A stretch of DNA of 64,000 nt from NCBI RefSeq assembly GCF_040546685.1, contig NZ_JBEPOH010000001.1:1488001-1552000 (forward strand). The letters run 5' to 3'. The notes beneath the pieces were generated by a model, which did no database searches, was not told the DNA's origin, and was given only the letters and a program-made list of their open reading frames with translations. Below, piece by piece: positions 9,276-18,375 of this stretch. Position numbers and translations under genes: made by a program. The DNA is from Variovorax sp. OAS795 (GTDB taxonomy: Bacteria; Pseudomonadota; Gammaproteobacteria; Burkholderiales; Burkholderiaceae_C). How positions within the stretch are numbered: position 1 is the first letter of the stretch; the number at the start of each line of letters is the position of its first letter.

Positions 9276-10289
9276 ATGAAGAAGCTTTTCACTGCAGCGG
9301 TCCTGGCGGGTTTGTCGGCCGCCGCATCGGCCCAGGGCACGGTCAACGTCATCTGCTCGGTCCAGGCCGAATGGTGCAACGTGATCGCCACCGTCTATGC
9401 GCGCACCACCGGGACCCGCATCAACATGTCGCTCAAGGGCTCGGGCGAGGCGCTGGCGCAGCTCATCGCCGAGAAGGACAACCCCAAGACCGACGTCTGG
9501 TTCGGCGGCACCGGCGACCCGCACCTGCAGGCAGCCGAGCAGGGCCTCACGCTCGAGTACAAGTCGCCCACCCTGGCGCAGCTTCACCCCTGGGCGCAGC
9601 AGCAGGCCAGGCAGTCGGGCTACAAGACCGTGGGCATCTACTCCGGCCCGCTGGGCTTCGGCTACAACCCCGAGCTGCTCGCCAAGAAGAAGCTGCCTGT
9701 TCCCAAGACCTGGTCCGACCTGCTCAAGCCCGAATACAAGGGCGACATCCAGGTGGCCAACCCCGCGTCCAGCGGCACCGCCTACACCATGATCGCCACG
9801 CTGGTGCAGCTCATGGGCGAGGACAAGGCCTTCGACTACCTGAAGGCATTGCACAAGAATGTGGGCCAGTACACCCGCTCGGGCACCGGCCCCATCAAGG
9901 CGGTGGCGCGCGGCGAGACGGCTGTTTCGATCAGCTTCGTGCATGACGGCCCGGGCGAGAAGATGCAGGGCTTTCCGGTCGAGACCATCACGCCCAGCGA
10001 CGGCACCGGCGCCGAGATCGGCTCCATGAGCATCATCAAGGGCGCCCGCAACCTCGAGGCCGCCAAGAAGTTCTACGAATGGGCCCTGACGCCGAGCGCG
10101 CAGGAGCTGGGCGCCGCCAACAAGCAGTTCCAGCTGCCCAGCAACACGACGGCCAAGCTCGATCCGCGCATCCCGGACTTCAAGAAGATCAAGTTCATCA
10201 ACTACGACTACGCCAAGTACGGTGCCAGCGCCGAGCGCCGGCGCCTGATCGCGCGCTGGGAAAAAGACGTCAACTCGCTGCCGCGCTAA
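9276..10289 (+). CDS. ABC substrate-binding protein, AfuA/FbpA-like (sugar phosphate or iron)
   Basis: A 337-residue periplasmic binding protein with a signal peptide (residues 1-19, ending ASAQ). Families of this type are routinely annotated as ferric-iron binding, but the paired tyrosines of FbpA are not evident. The protein instead resembles AfuA, known to bind hexose phosphates: note DVWFGGTGDPH (residues 73-83), ANPASSGTAYT (161-171), the His-Asp pair 223-224 and Glu 247. The gene is divergent from zwf and close to tal and pgi, which fits a sugar-phosphate ligand. Start chosen at 9276 for the signal peptide; eight extra in-frame residues upstream are possible. The next gene's GTG directly abuts the stop. 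Confidence 0.8.
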   Translation: MKKLFTAAVLAGLSAAASAQGTVNVICSVQAEWCNVIATVYARTTGTRINMSLKGSGEALAQLIAEKDNPKTDVWFGGTGDPHLQAAEQGLTLEYKSPTLAQLHPWAQQQARQSGYKTVGIYSGPLGFGYNPELLAKKKLPVPKTWSDLLKPEYKGDIQVANPASSGTAYTMIATLVQLMGEDKAFDYLKALHKNVGQYTRSGTGPIKAVARGETAVSISFVHDGPGEKMQGFPVETITPSDGTGAEIGSMSIIKGARNLEAAKKFYEWALTPSAQELGAANKQFQLPSNTTAKLDPRIPDFKKIKFINYDYAKYGASAERRRLIARWEKDVNSLPR

Positions 10290-12551
10290 GTGGCCACCCC
10301 TGTCGCCGGCGCCGGGCCGGCCAACCCGGCCGCCGCGGCAGCGGCCCGGCGCTCGCAGCGCTGGATCTGGGCGTGGGTGGCGCTGGGCTTCGCGTCCTAC
10401 CTGCTGCTCCCTTGGTATGCGATCCAGGATGCGACGTGGTACGAGGCCATTCCGCAGGTGTTCGGGCAGGCCGAGGGTGCCAACGGCCTGATGCAGGCAG
10501 CCACGCAAGGGCGCAGCTGGCTCTTCATCGGCCTCGTGGGTCTGGCGATGTGCGCCATCGGTGCCTCGCTGCCGGCCGGCCGGGCGCAGGGGCGCTGGCT
10601 GCTGGCAGGCGGCGCGATCGGCGCCATCGGGCTTGCCGTAGCGGGCTTCACCATCGGTGCGCGCGGCTGGAGCTTCGCGGCGCTCAACACGCAATTCGGC
10701 GAACTGGCCCTCAACCAGTTCGGCATCGGCGCAGGCGGCTTCGTGGCGCTCACCGCACTCACGCTGCTCGCGGCCTTCGGCATCGCGCGGCTCGGGCTCT
10801 TCAAGGGCGACCTTTTCGTGGCTGCGGCGGTCATCGGCTGCGGCGTGCTGATGGCGCTGTTCATCGCCTATCCGGTGAGCAAGGCGCTGGCCGGCGCGTT
10901 CTTCGACGAAGACGGGCGATGGTCGATCACGGCGTTTGCCGCGCGCGTCTTCACCGAGCGCATCTGGGGGCTGGGCTGCATTGCGGGCGGTGTGCGCTGC
11001 GGCGTGGCCTGGAACACGCTGGTGCTGGCCTTGCTCACGGCCGCCGGCACCACCTTTCTCGGCACGCTGATGGCGCTCATGGCCGAGCGCGGCAGCAAGC
11101 GCGGGCAGGGTGCCTTGCGGGTGCTCGCGCTGCTGCCGATCATCACGCCGCCGTTCGTGGTGGGCCTCGGGCTCATCCTGCTGTTCGGCCGCGCGGGGAT
11201 CGTCAACCAGCTGCTCGAAAACGTCTTCGGCATCGAGCCGACGCGCTGGTTCTACGGCATGCCCGGCGTGCTGGTGGCGCAGCTTTTCGCGTTCACGCCC
11301 ATCGCCTTCATGATCATGCGCGGCGTGGTGCAGGGCATCGCCCCGAGCCTCGAAGAAGCCGCGCAGATGCTGCGCGCGGACCGGCGCCGCACTTTCTTCA
11401 CCATCACGCTGCCGCTCCTGAAGCCCGGCCTCGCCAATGCCTTCCTGGTCGGCTTCATCGAGAGCATTGCGGACTTCGGCAACCCGGTGGTGGTCGGCGG
11501 CCAGTTCTCCGTGCTCTCGACCGACATCTTCTTTGCCATCGTCGGCGCGCAGTACGACCAGGGCCGCGCGGCTTCGCTGGCCTGGGTGCTGACGATCTTC
11601 GCTCTGGGTGTTTTCGCGCTTCAGCGCGGTGTGCTGGGCAAGCAGAACTACACCACCGTGAGCGGCAAGGGCGACGCGGGCATTGCCATGGCGCTGCCCG
11701 ACGGCGTGCGCCGCACCATCCATTGCATCGCGCTCCCGTGGATCGCGTTCACCGCGGTGGTCTACCTGTTCGCCTTCGCGGGCGGCTTCGTGCAGACCTG
11801 GGGCCGCGACTACACCTTCACGCTCAACCATTTCAAGAGTGCATTCGCGCTCGAGTGGGGACAGTTCGGCCTGGTGTGGGCCGGCACCGCATGGAACTCG
11901 CTCATCACCACGCTCAAGCTCGCGGGCATCTCGGCGCCGATCACAGCGGCGCTCGGCCTGCTCATTGCCTGGCTGCTGGCGCGCAACGAGTTCAAGGGGC
12001 AGGGCGTGTTCGAGTTCGGCGCGCTGCTGGCCTTTGCCATCCCGGGCACGGTGCTGGGCGTGAGCTACATCCTGGCCTTCAATGTGCCGCCGTTCGAGCT
12101 CACGGGCACCGGCCTCATCATCGTGCTGTGCTTCATGTTCCGCAACCTGCCGGTGGGCGTGCGCGCCGGCACGGCGGCCTTCAAGCAACTCGACCGGTCC
12201 CTGGACGAAGCCTCGCTGATGCTGCGTGCCTCCACGTCGCAGACGCTCTTCAAGGTGGTGCTGCCGCTGCTGAAGCCGGCGCTGGTCGCTGCGCTGGTCT
12301 ACAGCTTCGTGCGTGCCATGACCACGGTGAGCGCGGTGATCTTCCTGGTCACGGCCGAGAACGAACTCGCCACCACCTACATCATCGGCCGCGTCGGCAA
12401 CGGCGACTACGGCATCGCGCTGGCCTACTGCACGGTGCTCATGATCCTGATGTCGCTGGCCATCGCGCTGGTGCAGTGGGTGGTGGGAGAGCGCAAGCTG
12501 GGGCGGCGCAAGGCGGGCGTGCCGATGGTGGCCGCGCCCGTGGTGCATTGA
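10290..12551 (+). CDS. Fused double-domain ABC permease (AfuB-like)
   Basis: A 753-residue inner-membrane permease containing two permease domains in one chain: EAA-type loops occur near residue 355 (EEAAQMLRADRRRTFFTITLPLLKP, split here as motif only) and near 639 (DEASLMLRAS). The first roughly 230 residues add about five extra hydrophobic helices absent from the shorter FbpB/SfuB permeases (about 500-550 aa), making the length closer to AfuB. The GTG start directly follows the binding-protein stop codon, implying coupled translation. It would form the whole membrane channel together with the downstream ATPase. Confidence 0.85.
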   Translation: MATPVAGAGPANPAAAAAARRSQRWIWAWVALGFASYLLLPWYAIQDATWYEAIPQVFGQAEGANGLMQAATQGRSWLFIGLVGLAMCAIGASLPAGRAQGRWLLAGGAIGAIGLAVAGFTIGARGWSFAALNTQFGELALNQFGIGAGGFVALTALTLLAAFGIARLGLFKGDLFVAAAVIGCGVLMALFIAYPVSKALAGAFFDEDGRWSITAFAARVFTERIWGLGCIAGGVRCGVAWNTLVLALLTAAGTTFLGTLMALMAERGSKRGQGALRVLALLPIITPPFVVGLGLILLFGRAGIVNQLLENVFGIEPTRWFYGMPGVLVAQLFAFTPIAFMIMRGVVQGIAPSLEEAAQMLRADRRRTFFTITLPLLKPGLANAFLVGFIESIADFGNPVVVGGQFSVLSTDIFFAIVGAQYDQGRAASLAWVLTIFALGVFALQRGVLGKQNYTTVSGKGDAGIAMALPDGVRRTIHCIALPWIAFTAVVYLFAFAGGFVQTWGRDYTFTLNHFKSAFALEWGQFGLVWAGTAWNSLITTLKLAGISAPITAALGLLIAWLLARNEFKGQGVFEFGALLAFAIPGTVLGVSYILAFNVPPFELTGTGLIIVLCFMFRNLPVGVRAGTAAFKQLDRSLDEASLMLRASTSQTLFKVVLPLLKPALVAALVYSFVRAMTTVSAVIFLVTAENELATTYIIGRVGNGDYGIALAYCTVLMILMSLAIALVQWVVGERKLGRRKAGVPMVAAPVVH

Positions 12552-12564
12552 CCGGAAAGAACAC

Positions 12565-13617
<1,053 letters not shown>

Positions 13618-13623
13618 AACAAT
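13618..13623 (+). promoter_or_regulatory. -10-like hexamer for a leaderless HAD message
   Basis: AACAAT ends six bases before the ATG at 13630, and no Shine-Dalgarno sequence precedes that ATG. This matches the spacing seen at tal, hemA, mscK-like, ubiE, ubiJ and folE and would place the transcript start at or next to the start codon. The hexamer overlaps the stop of the ATPase gene, so read-through from the operon is also possible. Confidence 0.35.
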
Positions 13624-13629
13624 GGCGCC

Positions 13630-14271
13630 ATGAATGTGGTTTTCGATCTTGGCGCCGTGCTCCTGGCCTGGGAGCCCACCCGGCTGGTGCAGGCCCATCT
13701 TCCCGAACACGCGCCCACTGAGCTTGCCGCGGCGGCGCTGGGCCGTGCGCTGTTCCACCATGACGACTGGCTGTGCTTCGACTGCGGCACCCGCTCGCTC
13801 GAAGACGCCATTGCGCGCATGTCGCAACGGCTGTCGCTGCCGGCTGCGCGGCTTGGCGACATGCTCGGGGACCTGGGCGAGCGCCTCGAGGCGATTCCCG
13901 TCACGCTCGAACTGCTGCAGGGGCTGTTCGCGCGGCGCGATGCCGGCGAGGCGCTGCGCCTCTACTACCTCTCGAACATGCCTTCGCCCTATGCGCGTGC
14001 CATCGAGCGGCGGCACGGCTTCATGCGTCGATTCGACGGCGGTGTCTTCTCCGGGGACGTGAAGTTCATCAAGCCGAATCGCGAGATCTACGAACTGCTG
14101 GCGGTGCGCCATGCGCTCGATCCGCAGCAGACGGTGTTCATCGACGACTCGGCCGCCAACGTGGAGGCGGCGCGCGCCTTCGGCTGGCACGCCATCCACT
14201 GCACGCACCCGGCCGCGCTGGCCGCGCAGCTGGGCCGCTACCTGCCGTCCGCCGCGGCTATTGGCCGGTGA
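13630..14271 (+). CDS. HAD-superfamily sugar-phosphate phosphatase (YihX-like)
   Basis: A 213-residue HAD hydrolase. Motif I is FDLGAVL with nucleophile Asp6; the glycine replacing the usual second aspartate (DLG instead of DxD) is also found in YihX, a glucose-1-phosphate phosphatase. Motif II is LSNM (Ser115), motif III Lys148 in KPNREIYELL, and motif IV FIDDSAANVEAA (Asp172-Asp173). It starts 12 nt after the AfuC-like ATPase, so an activity on imported or central sugar phosphates is a reasonable inference, not shown by sequence. Its 3' end overlaps the convergent lipocalin gene by 14 bp. Confidence 0.85.
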   Translation: MNVVFDLGAVLLAWEPTRLVQAHLPEHAPTELAAAALGRALFHHDDWLCFDCGTRSLEDAIARMSQRLSLPAARLGDMLGDLGERLEAIPVTLELLQGLFARRDAGEALRLYYLSNMPSPYARAIERRHGFMRRFDGGVFSGDVKFIKPNREIYELLAVRHALDPQQTVFIDDSAANVEAARAFGWHAIHCTHPAALAAQLGRYLPSAAAIGR

Positions 14272-14935
14272 GCACCACCTTCGCAGTGTCGAAGCCGAGG
14301 CTGGCGGCGTAGTCCAGCTCCGCCTGCAGCGCGGCATCTTCCAGTCGCGGTTCACGCGAAAGAACCCACAGGTACTCACGGTCTGGCGTGCCGACCAGCG
14401 ACACCTGGTAGTCGCGGTCGAGCTTCAGGATCCAGTAGTCTCCCCACACCATCGGCAGCCAGGAGAGCCATGAAGGCGCAAAGCGCACTTCGAGCCGGCC
14501 CGCGCCGGGCTGGCCCGCGACCGGCACCACGCGCGCCGTGCCCACGGCCTCGTCGAAGTTGCCGTCGGGCCGCACGCAGCGGTTGCGCACCTGCACGGTG
14601 CCGTCGGGCTGGGGAATGTATTCGGCGGTGACAGGGCCGGTGCACTGCTTCTGGAAGCGGTTGGGCAAGCGGGCCTGCTCGTGCCAGGTGCCGGCATAGC
14701 GCTGGATGTCGACCGGCGCCACCACCTGCAGCGGCGCCCGCATCAGCGGCGCGCCGTCGGCGGGACCTGCGAGTTGCGCACGCGCGGTGCGCCCCGCGCC
14801 CAGGGCGAGCCAGGTTGCCACGCCGCCGACGACAAAGGCGGTTGCCAGGGTGCCGATGGCGGCGCTGGTGCGGCGGTCGTCGAAAGGAGCGCGGCGGGCG
14901 GCAGCGGGCGCGGCGGTGCGGCGTCGAAGGGACAT
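14258..14935 (-). CDS. Lipocalin family protein (Blc-like) with N-terminal membrane anchor
   Basis: A 225-residue protein: a basic N-terminus, one hydrophobic segment (about residues 26-47) that could be a signal anchor, and a lipocalin domain beginning with the hallmark YAGTWHEQARLPNRFQ (Gly82-Thr-Trp84). Bacterial lipocalins bind lipophilic molecules and act at the envelope. E. coli Blc is a lipoprotein; here no lipobox cysteine is seen, so membrane anchoring is by the helix if at all. I chose the ATG at 14935, preceded by AGGAG ten bases upstream; the frame extends further to 14995. Convergent with the HAD gene, with 14 bp of 3' overlap. Confidence 0.85.
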   Translation of the reverse strand: MSLRRRTAAPAAARRAPFDDRRTSAAIGTLATAFVVGGVATWLALGAGRTARAQLAGPADGAPLMRAPLQVVAPVDIQRYAGTWHEQARLPNRFQKQCTGPVTAEYIPQPDGTVQVRNRCVRPDGNFDEAVGTARVVPVAGQPGAGRLEVRFAPSWLSWLPMVWGDYWILKLDRDYQVSLVGTPDREYLWVLSREPRLEDAALQAELDYAASLGFDTAKVVLTGQ

Positions 14936-15166
14936 GGGAAGGGCACTCCTGTAGTCGAAAGCATCAAGGCGAGACGCTGCAGGGTAGCCCGCCACCGGGG
15001 CGGGGCGCAGTCAGCGGCGGACCACAGCAGTTGTAGGGCAGCGGGGCGGGTGCATGCCCCTGCCGCTTACAGGCCGACGCAGCACGGTCGAAAAGCCGTG
15101 CTACGGTGCGCATGAAAACATCGGCCCCAGCGCAACTGCGTGCAGGACTTGTGATCACCCGCACAG

Positions 15167-15172
15167 AATAAT
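15167..15172 (+). promoter_or_regulatory. -10-like hexamer for a leaderless tal message
   Basis: AATAAT lies seven bases before the tal ATG at 15180, with no Shine-Dalgarno sequence in between. A small palindrome GTGATCAC (15151-15158) lies just upstream and could be an operator. The 244-bp gap 14936-15179 between the lipocalin and tal starts holds otherwise only GC-rich sequence with no gene I can support. Confidence 0.4.
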
Positions 15173-15179
15173 CTTCGAC

Positions 15180-16139
15180 ATGAATCAACTCGATGCTCTC
15201 CGCCAATGGACCACCGTGGTCGCCGACACCGGCGACTTCAAGCAACTCAGCATTTCCAGGCCGCAGGACGCGACCACCAACCCCTCGCTCATCCTGAAGG
15301 CGGTGCAGAAGCCCGAATACCGGCCGCTGCTCGACGAAGCCGTCAAGAAGCATGCGGGCAAGCCGCTGGACGAGGTCATCGACCGCCTGCTGGTGCGCTT
15401 CGGTGCCGAGATCCTCTCGATCATTCCCGGCCGCGTCTCCACCGAGGTCGACGCCCGCCTCTCGTTCGACACCGCCGCCACCATTGCGCGCGGCGAGCGC
15501 ATCGTGGCGCTCTACAAGGCCGAAGGCATCGACACCCAGAAGCGCCTGCTGATCAAGGTGGCCTCCACGTGGGAAGGCATCCAGGCGGCGCGTGCGCTCG
15601 AGCAGAAGGGCATCCGCACCAACCTGACGCTGCTGTTCTCGTTCGCGCAGGCCGTGGCCTGTGCCGAGGCCGGCGTGCAGCTCATCTCGCCCTTCGTGGG
15701 CCGCATCTACGACTGGTACAAGAAGTCGGCCGGCGCCAAGTGGGACGAAGCCGCGAGCGCGGGCCCGAACGACCCGGGCGTGAAGTCGGTGCGCGAGATC
15801 TTCAACTACTACAAGCAGCACGGCATCAAGACCGAGGTGATGGGCGCGAGCTTCCGCAACGTGGGGCAGATCCAGGCCCTGGCCGGCTGCGACCTGCTGA
15901 CCATCAGCCCCGAGCTCCTGGCCGAGCTGGCCGCCAGCGACGCGCCGCTCGACCACGCGCTCGACGCTGGCAAGGCCGCGGCAGCGGCCACCACGCAGAA
16001 GCTGGGCTACGACGAGCCGGGCTTCCGCTTCGCGCTCAACGAAGATGCCATGGCCACCGAGAAGCTGGCCGAAGGCATCCGCGCCTTCGCGGCCGATGCC
16101 GTGAAGCTCGAAAAACTCATGCAGGAAAGCGGCAAGTAG
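15180..16139 (+). CDS. tal: Transaldolase (TalB type)
   Basis: A 319-residue cytoplasmic enzyme of the non-oxidative pentose phosphate pathway, transferring a dihydroxyacetone unit from sedoheptulose 7-phosphate to glyceraldehyde 3-phosphate. DATTNPSL is at residues 30-37, and the Schiff-base lysine is Lys126 in [11 protein letters not shown]; length matches TalB (about 317). The start at 15180 gives the canonical [20 protein letters not shown]; the frame is open upstream but without similarity. pgi begins 2 nt after its stop, forming a tal-pgi operon. A second, FSA-type transaldolase is encoded at 25149-25820. Confidence 0.97.
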   Translation: MNQLDALRQWTTVVADTGDFKQLSISRPQDATTNPSLILKAVQKPEYRPLLDEAVKKHAGKPLDEVIDRLLVRFGAEILSIIPGRVSTEVDARLSFDTAATIARGERIVALYKAEGIDTQKRLLIKVASTWEGIQAARALEQKGIRTNLTLLFSFAQAVACAEAGVQLISPFVGRIYDWYKKSAGAKWDEAASAGPNDPGVKSVREIFNYYKQHGIKTEVMGASFRNVGQIQALAGCDLLTISPELLAELAASDAPLDHALDAGKAAAAATTQKLGYDEPGFRFALNEDAMATEKLAEGIRAFAADAVKLEKLMQESGK

Positions 16140-16141
16140 AC

Positions 16142-17707
16142 ATGGCCATGACCCTTCGCTGCGACCGCGCGCCCGCCTGGGCGCAACTGCGCAGCTACTT
16201 CGAGACCGCAGGCCGCCAGTTCGACGTGCGCCACGCCTTCGTGGACGACGCGGGACGCTTCGAGCGCTTCAGCCAGGAGGCGCCGCATGTGTTTGCCGAC
16301 CTGTCGAAGAACCTGGTCGACATGCGCATCGAGGAGCTGCTGCTCACGCTGGCCAAGGAGTGCGGCCTGGAGGCGCACCGCGACGCCATGTTTGCCGGCG
16401 AGCACATCAACAACACCGAAGACCGCGCCGTGCTGCACACGCTGCTGCGCGCACCGGCCGATGCGCCCGTGGGCAAGACCGCGGCCGAACTGCGCGAGGT
16501 GCACGCCACGCTCGATGCGATGCTGGCCTATGCCGAGAAGGTGCGCGGCGACCACACGATCACCGACGTGGTCAACATCGGCATCGGCGGCTCCGACCTG
16601 GGACCGCAGATGGCGGTGCTCGCGCTGGCCGAGTTTGCCGCACCGGGCAAGCGCTTCCATTTCGTCTCGAACGTCGATGGCCACGAACTGGCCGGCGTGC
16701 TGCGGGACCTGGCGCCCGAGCACACGCTGTTCCTCATCGCGTCCAAGACCTTCACCACGGCCGAGACGATGGCGAACGCGCACTCGGCCAGGCGCTGGTA
16801 CGCGCAGTCGGGCGGCACCGACATCGCGGGCCACTTCGCCGCGCTCACCACCAACGTCGAGGCAGCGAAGCAGTTCGGCATCGACACCACCTTCGGCTTC
16901 TGGGACTGGGTGGGCGGGCGCTATTCGCTGTGGTCGGCCATCGGCCTGCCGATCGCGCTGGCCATCGGGACCGACGGATTCCGCCGGCTGCTGGCGGGTG
17001 CGCACGCCATGGACGAGCACTTCCGCACCGCGCCGCTGGCGCAGAACCTGCCGGTGCGGCTCGGGCTGCTCGACGTCTGGTACCGCAACTTCCACGGCTT
17101 CACCAGCCGCGGCATTGCGCCGTACCACAGCGCGTTGAGGCGCCTGCCGGCCTACCTGCAGCAGCTGGAGATGGAGAGCAACGGCAAGCAGGTCGATGCG
17201 AGCGGCGCCCCGCTGCCCGCAGGCCTTGGCACCTCGCCGGTGCTCTGGGGTGAGCCCGGCACCAACGGCCAGCACGCCTACTTCCAGATGCTGCACCAGG
17301 GCACCGACGTGATCCCGCTCGAATTCGTGGCGGTGCGCGATGCCGCGCACGACCTGGAAGGCCACCACCCCAAGCTGCTGGCCAATGCGCTCGCGCAGGC
17401 GCAGGCTCTGATGGTCGGCAAGCTGGATGCTGGCGGCCACAAGAACTTTCCGGGCAACCGGCCGAGCACGTTCTTCGTGTTCGAGAAGCTCACGCCCGAG
17501 TCGCTCGGCGCATTCCTCGCGCTGTACGAGCACCGCGTGTTCACCAGCGGCGCGCTGTGGGGCATCAACAGTTTCGACCAGTGGGGCGTGGAACTGGGCA
17601 AGGTGCTCGCGAAAGACATCGAGCCGCGGCTCGCGTCCGGCGACATCATGGGGCTCGACGCCTCGACCGCGGGGCTGCTGCAGCGCCTGGGCGGCAGCCA
17701 GGCCTGA
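16142..17707 (+). CDS. pgi: Glucose-6-phosphate isomerase
   Basis: A 521-residue cytoplasmic enzyme interconverting glucose 6-phosphate and fructose 6-phosphate. The conserved IGIGGSDLGPQM segment (about residue 145) binds the phosphate; FGFWDWVGGRYSLWSAIG and QMLHQGTDVIPLEF are PGI signatures, and SFDQWGVELGK near the C-terminus is also typical. The start is ATG at 16142, 2 nt after the tal stop; the ribosome site AGGAAAG lies inside the end of tal, so translation is probably coupled. With zwf and tal it covers the hexose-phosphate node. A strong 11-bp hairpin follows the stop. Confidence 0.97.
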   Translation: MAMTLRCDRAPAWAQLRSYFETAGRQFDVRHAFVDDAGRFERFSQEAPHVFADLSKNLVDMRIEELLLTLAKECGLEAHRDAMFAGEHINNTEDRAVLHTLLRAPADAPVGKTAAELREVHATLDAMLAYAEKVRGDHTITDVVNIGIGGSDLGPQMAVLALAEFAAPGKRFHFVSNVDGHELAGVLRDLAPEHTLFLIASKTFTTAETMANAHSARRWYAQSGGTDIAGHFAALTTNVEAAKQFGIDTTFGFWDWVGGRYSLWSAIGLPIALAIGTDGFRRLLAGAHAMDEHFRTAPLAQNLPVRLGLLDVWYRNFHGFTSRGIAPYHSALRRLPAYLQQLEMESNGKQVDASGAPLPAGLGTSPVLWGEPGTNGQHAYFQMLHQGTDVIPLEFVAVRDAAHDLEGHHPKLLANALAQAQALMVGKLDAGGHKNFPGNRPSTFFVFEKLTPESLGAFLALYEHRVFTSGALWGINSFDQWGVELGKVLAKDIEPRLASGDIMGLDASTAGLLQRLGGSQA

Positions 17708-17714
17708 GGAACTA

Positions 17715-17740
17715 GGCCATTGGTTTGAGAACCAATGGCC
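17715..17740 (+). terminator. Perfect 11-bp hairpin downstream of pgi, no T-run
   Basis: GGCCATTGGTT and AACCAATGGCC form a perfect 11-bp stem with the loop TGAG, 7 nt after the pgi stop. There is no T-run (GAATTTGC follows), so it is not a classical intrinsic terminator. It may protect the 3' end, terminate weakly, or be a protein-binding palindrome just upstream of the next promoter. Confidence 0.5.
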
Positions 17741-17744
17741 GAAT

Positions 17745-17772
17745 TTGCAGTTGAAAGACCGGCCGATATGAT
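17745..17772 (+). promoter_or_regulatory. Probable sigma-70 promoter of the DUF805 gene
   Basis: TTGCAG (17745-17750), a 16-bp spacer and TATGAT (17767-17772) form a good sigma-70 match 44 nt before the DUF805 start. A small inverted repeat GGGAA-GT-TTCCC (17779-17790) lies in the expected 5' leader. Confidence 0.55.
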
Positions 17773-17816
17773 GGTCCGGGGAAGTTTCCCTGGGAACAAT
17801 CAAGAGGAGTCGATCA

Positions 17817-18146
17817 ATGGACTTTCAAACAGCGGTCAAGACCTGCTTCAGCAAGTACGCCGATTTCAGCGGGCGTGCTTCGCGTTCGGAGTACTGGTGG
17901 TTCGTGCTGGCGGAGATCGTCGTGCTCATCGTGGCGAGCCTGATCCATGAGTACGTGTATGTCATCGCGGCCCTGGGCTTTCTTTTGCCCGCGCTGGCCG
18001 TGGGCGCGCGCCGCCTGCACGACATCGGCAAGAGCGGCTGGCTGCAGCTCTTGATGATCATTCCGATCGTCAACCTCGTCTTGATCTATTTCTACGTGCA
18101 GCCCTCGCAGCCCGAGACCAATCCGCACGGCGTGCCCGCCACCTGA
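17817..18146 (+). CDS. DUF805 family small membrane protein
   Basis: A 109-residue inner-membrane protein of the DUF805 family (E. coli YhaH/YhaI type), function unknown. The N-terminal soluble stretch with the family motif FSGRASRSEYWWF (about residues 18-30) is followed by three hydrophobic helices and RRLHDIGKSGWLQL. The ATG at 17817 has AGAGGAG at a good distance. It is a single-gene unit with its own promoter and an intrinsic terminator at 18185. Family membership is clear; no role can be assigned. Confidence 0.9.
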   Translation: MDFQTAVKTCFSKYADFSGRASRSEYWWFVLAEIVVLIVASLIHEYVYVIAALGFLLPALAVGARRLHDIGKSGWLQLLMIIPIVNLVLIYFYVQPSQPETNPHGVPAT

Positions 18147-18184
18147 ACTTGCCCGGCGCCTGTGCGCCCGAGAGAACAGCCACC

Positions 18185-18208
18185 AAGGGCCGCGCAAGCG
18201 GCCCTTTT
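18185..18208 (+). terminator. Intrinsic terminator after the DUF805 gene
   Basis: AAGGGCCGC and GCGGCCCTT make a perfect 9-bp stem with the loop GCAA, followed by further T residues. It separates the DUF805 gene from the polyol operon promoter. The same stem sequence with another loop recurs at 29266-29287. Confidence 0.8.
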
Positions 18209-18239
18209 GCATGGGTGCTTCCATGCTGTATTGCGGTAA

Positions 18240-18325
18240 CTAGGGATTATCCTAGCCAATCGGTGCATCAAAGTACCATTCCGGCCTGACGCAGTACCAA
18301 AGCCGCAAGCGTGTTTCTCCAGAAT
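18240..18325 (+). promoter_or_regulatory. Polyol operon promoter with AraC-type direct repeats
   Basis: AGTACCA occurs at 18272-18278 and again at 18293-18299, exactly 21 bp (two helical turns) apart, as expected for a dimeric AraC-family activator. The distal copy overlaps the -35 position relative to a weak -10 CAGAAT at 18320-18325 with 17-bp spacing. Upstream, CTAGG-N6-CCTAG (18240-18255) is an additional inverted repeat. The activator is probably the AraC-family protein encoded at 26824. The assignment is by pattern only. Confidence 0.5.
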
Positions 18326-18375
18326 CCAGGCCACGGCGACCCGGCACAGGGCGTCGCTCACCTCTAGGAGACAAC

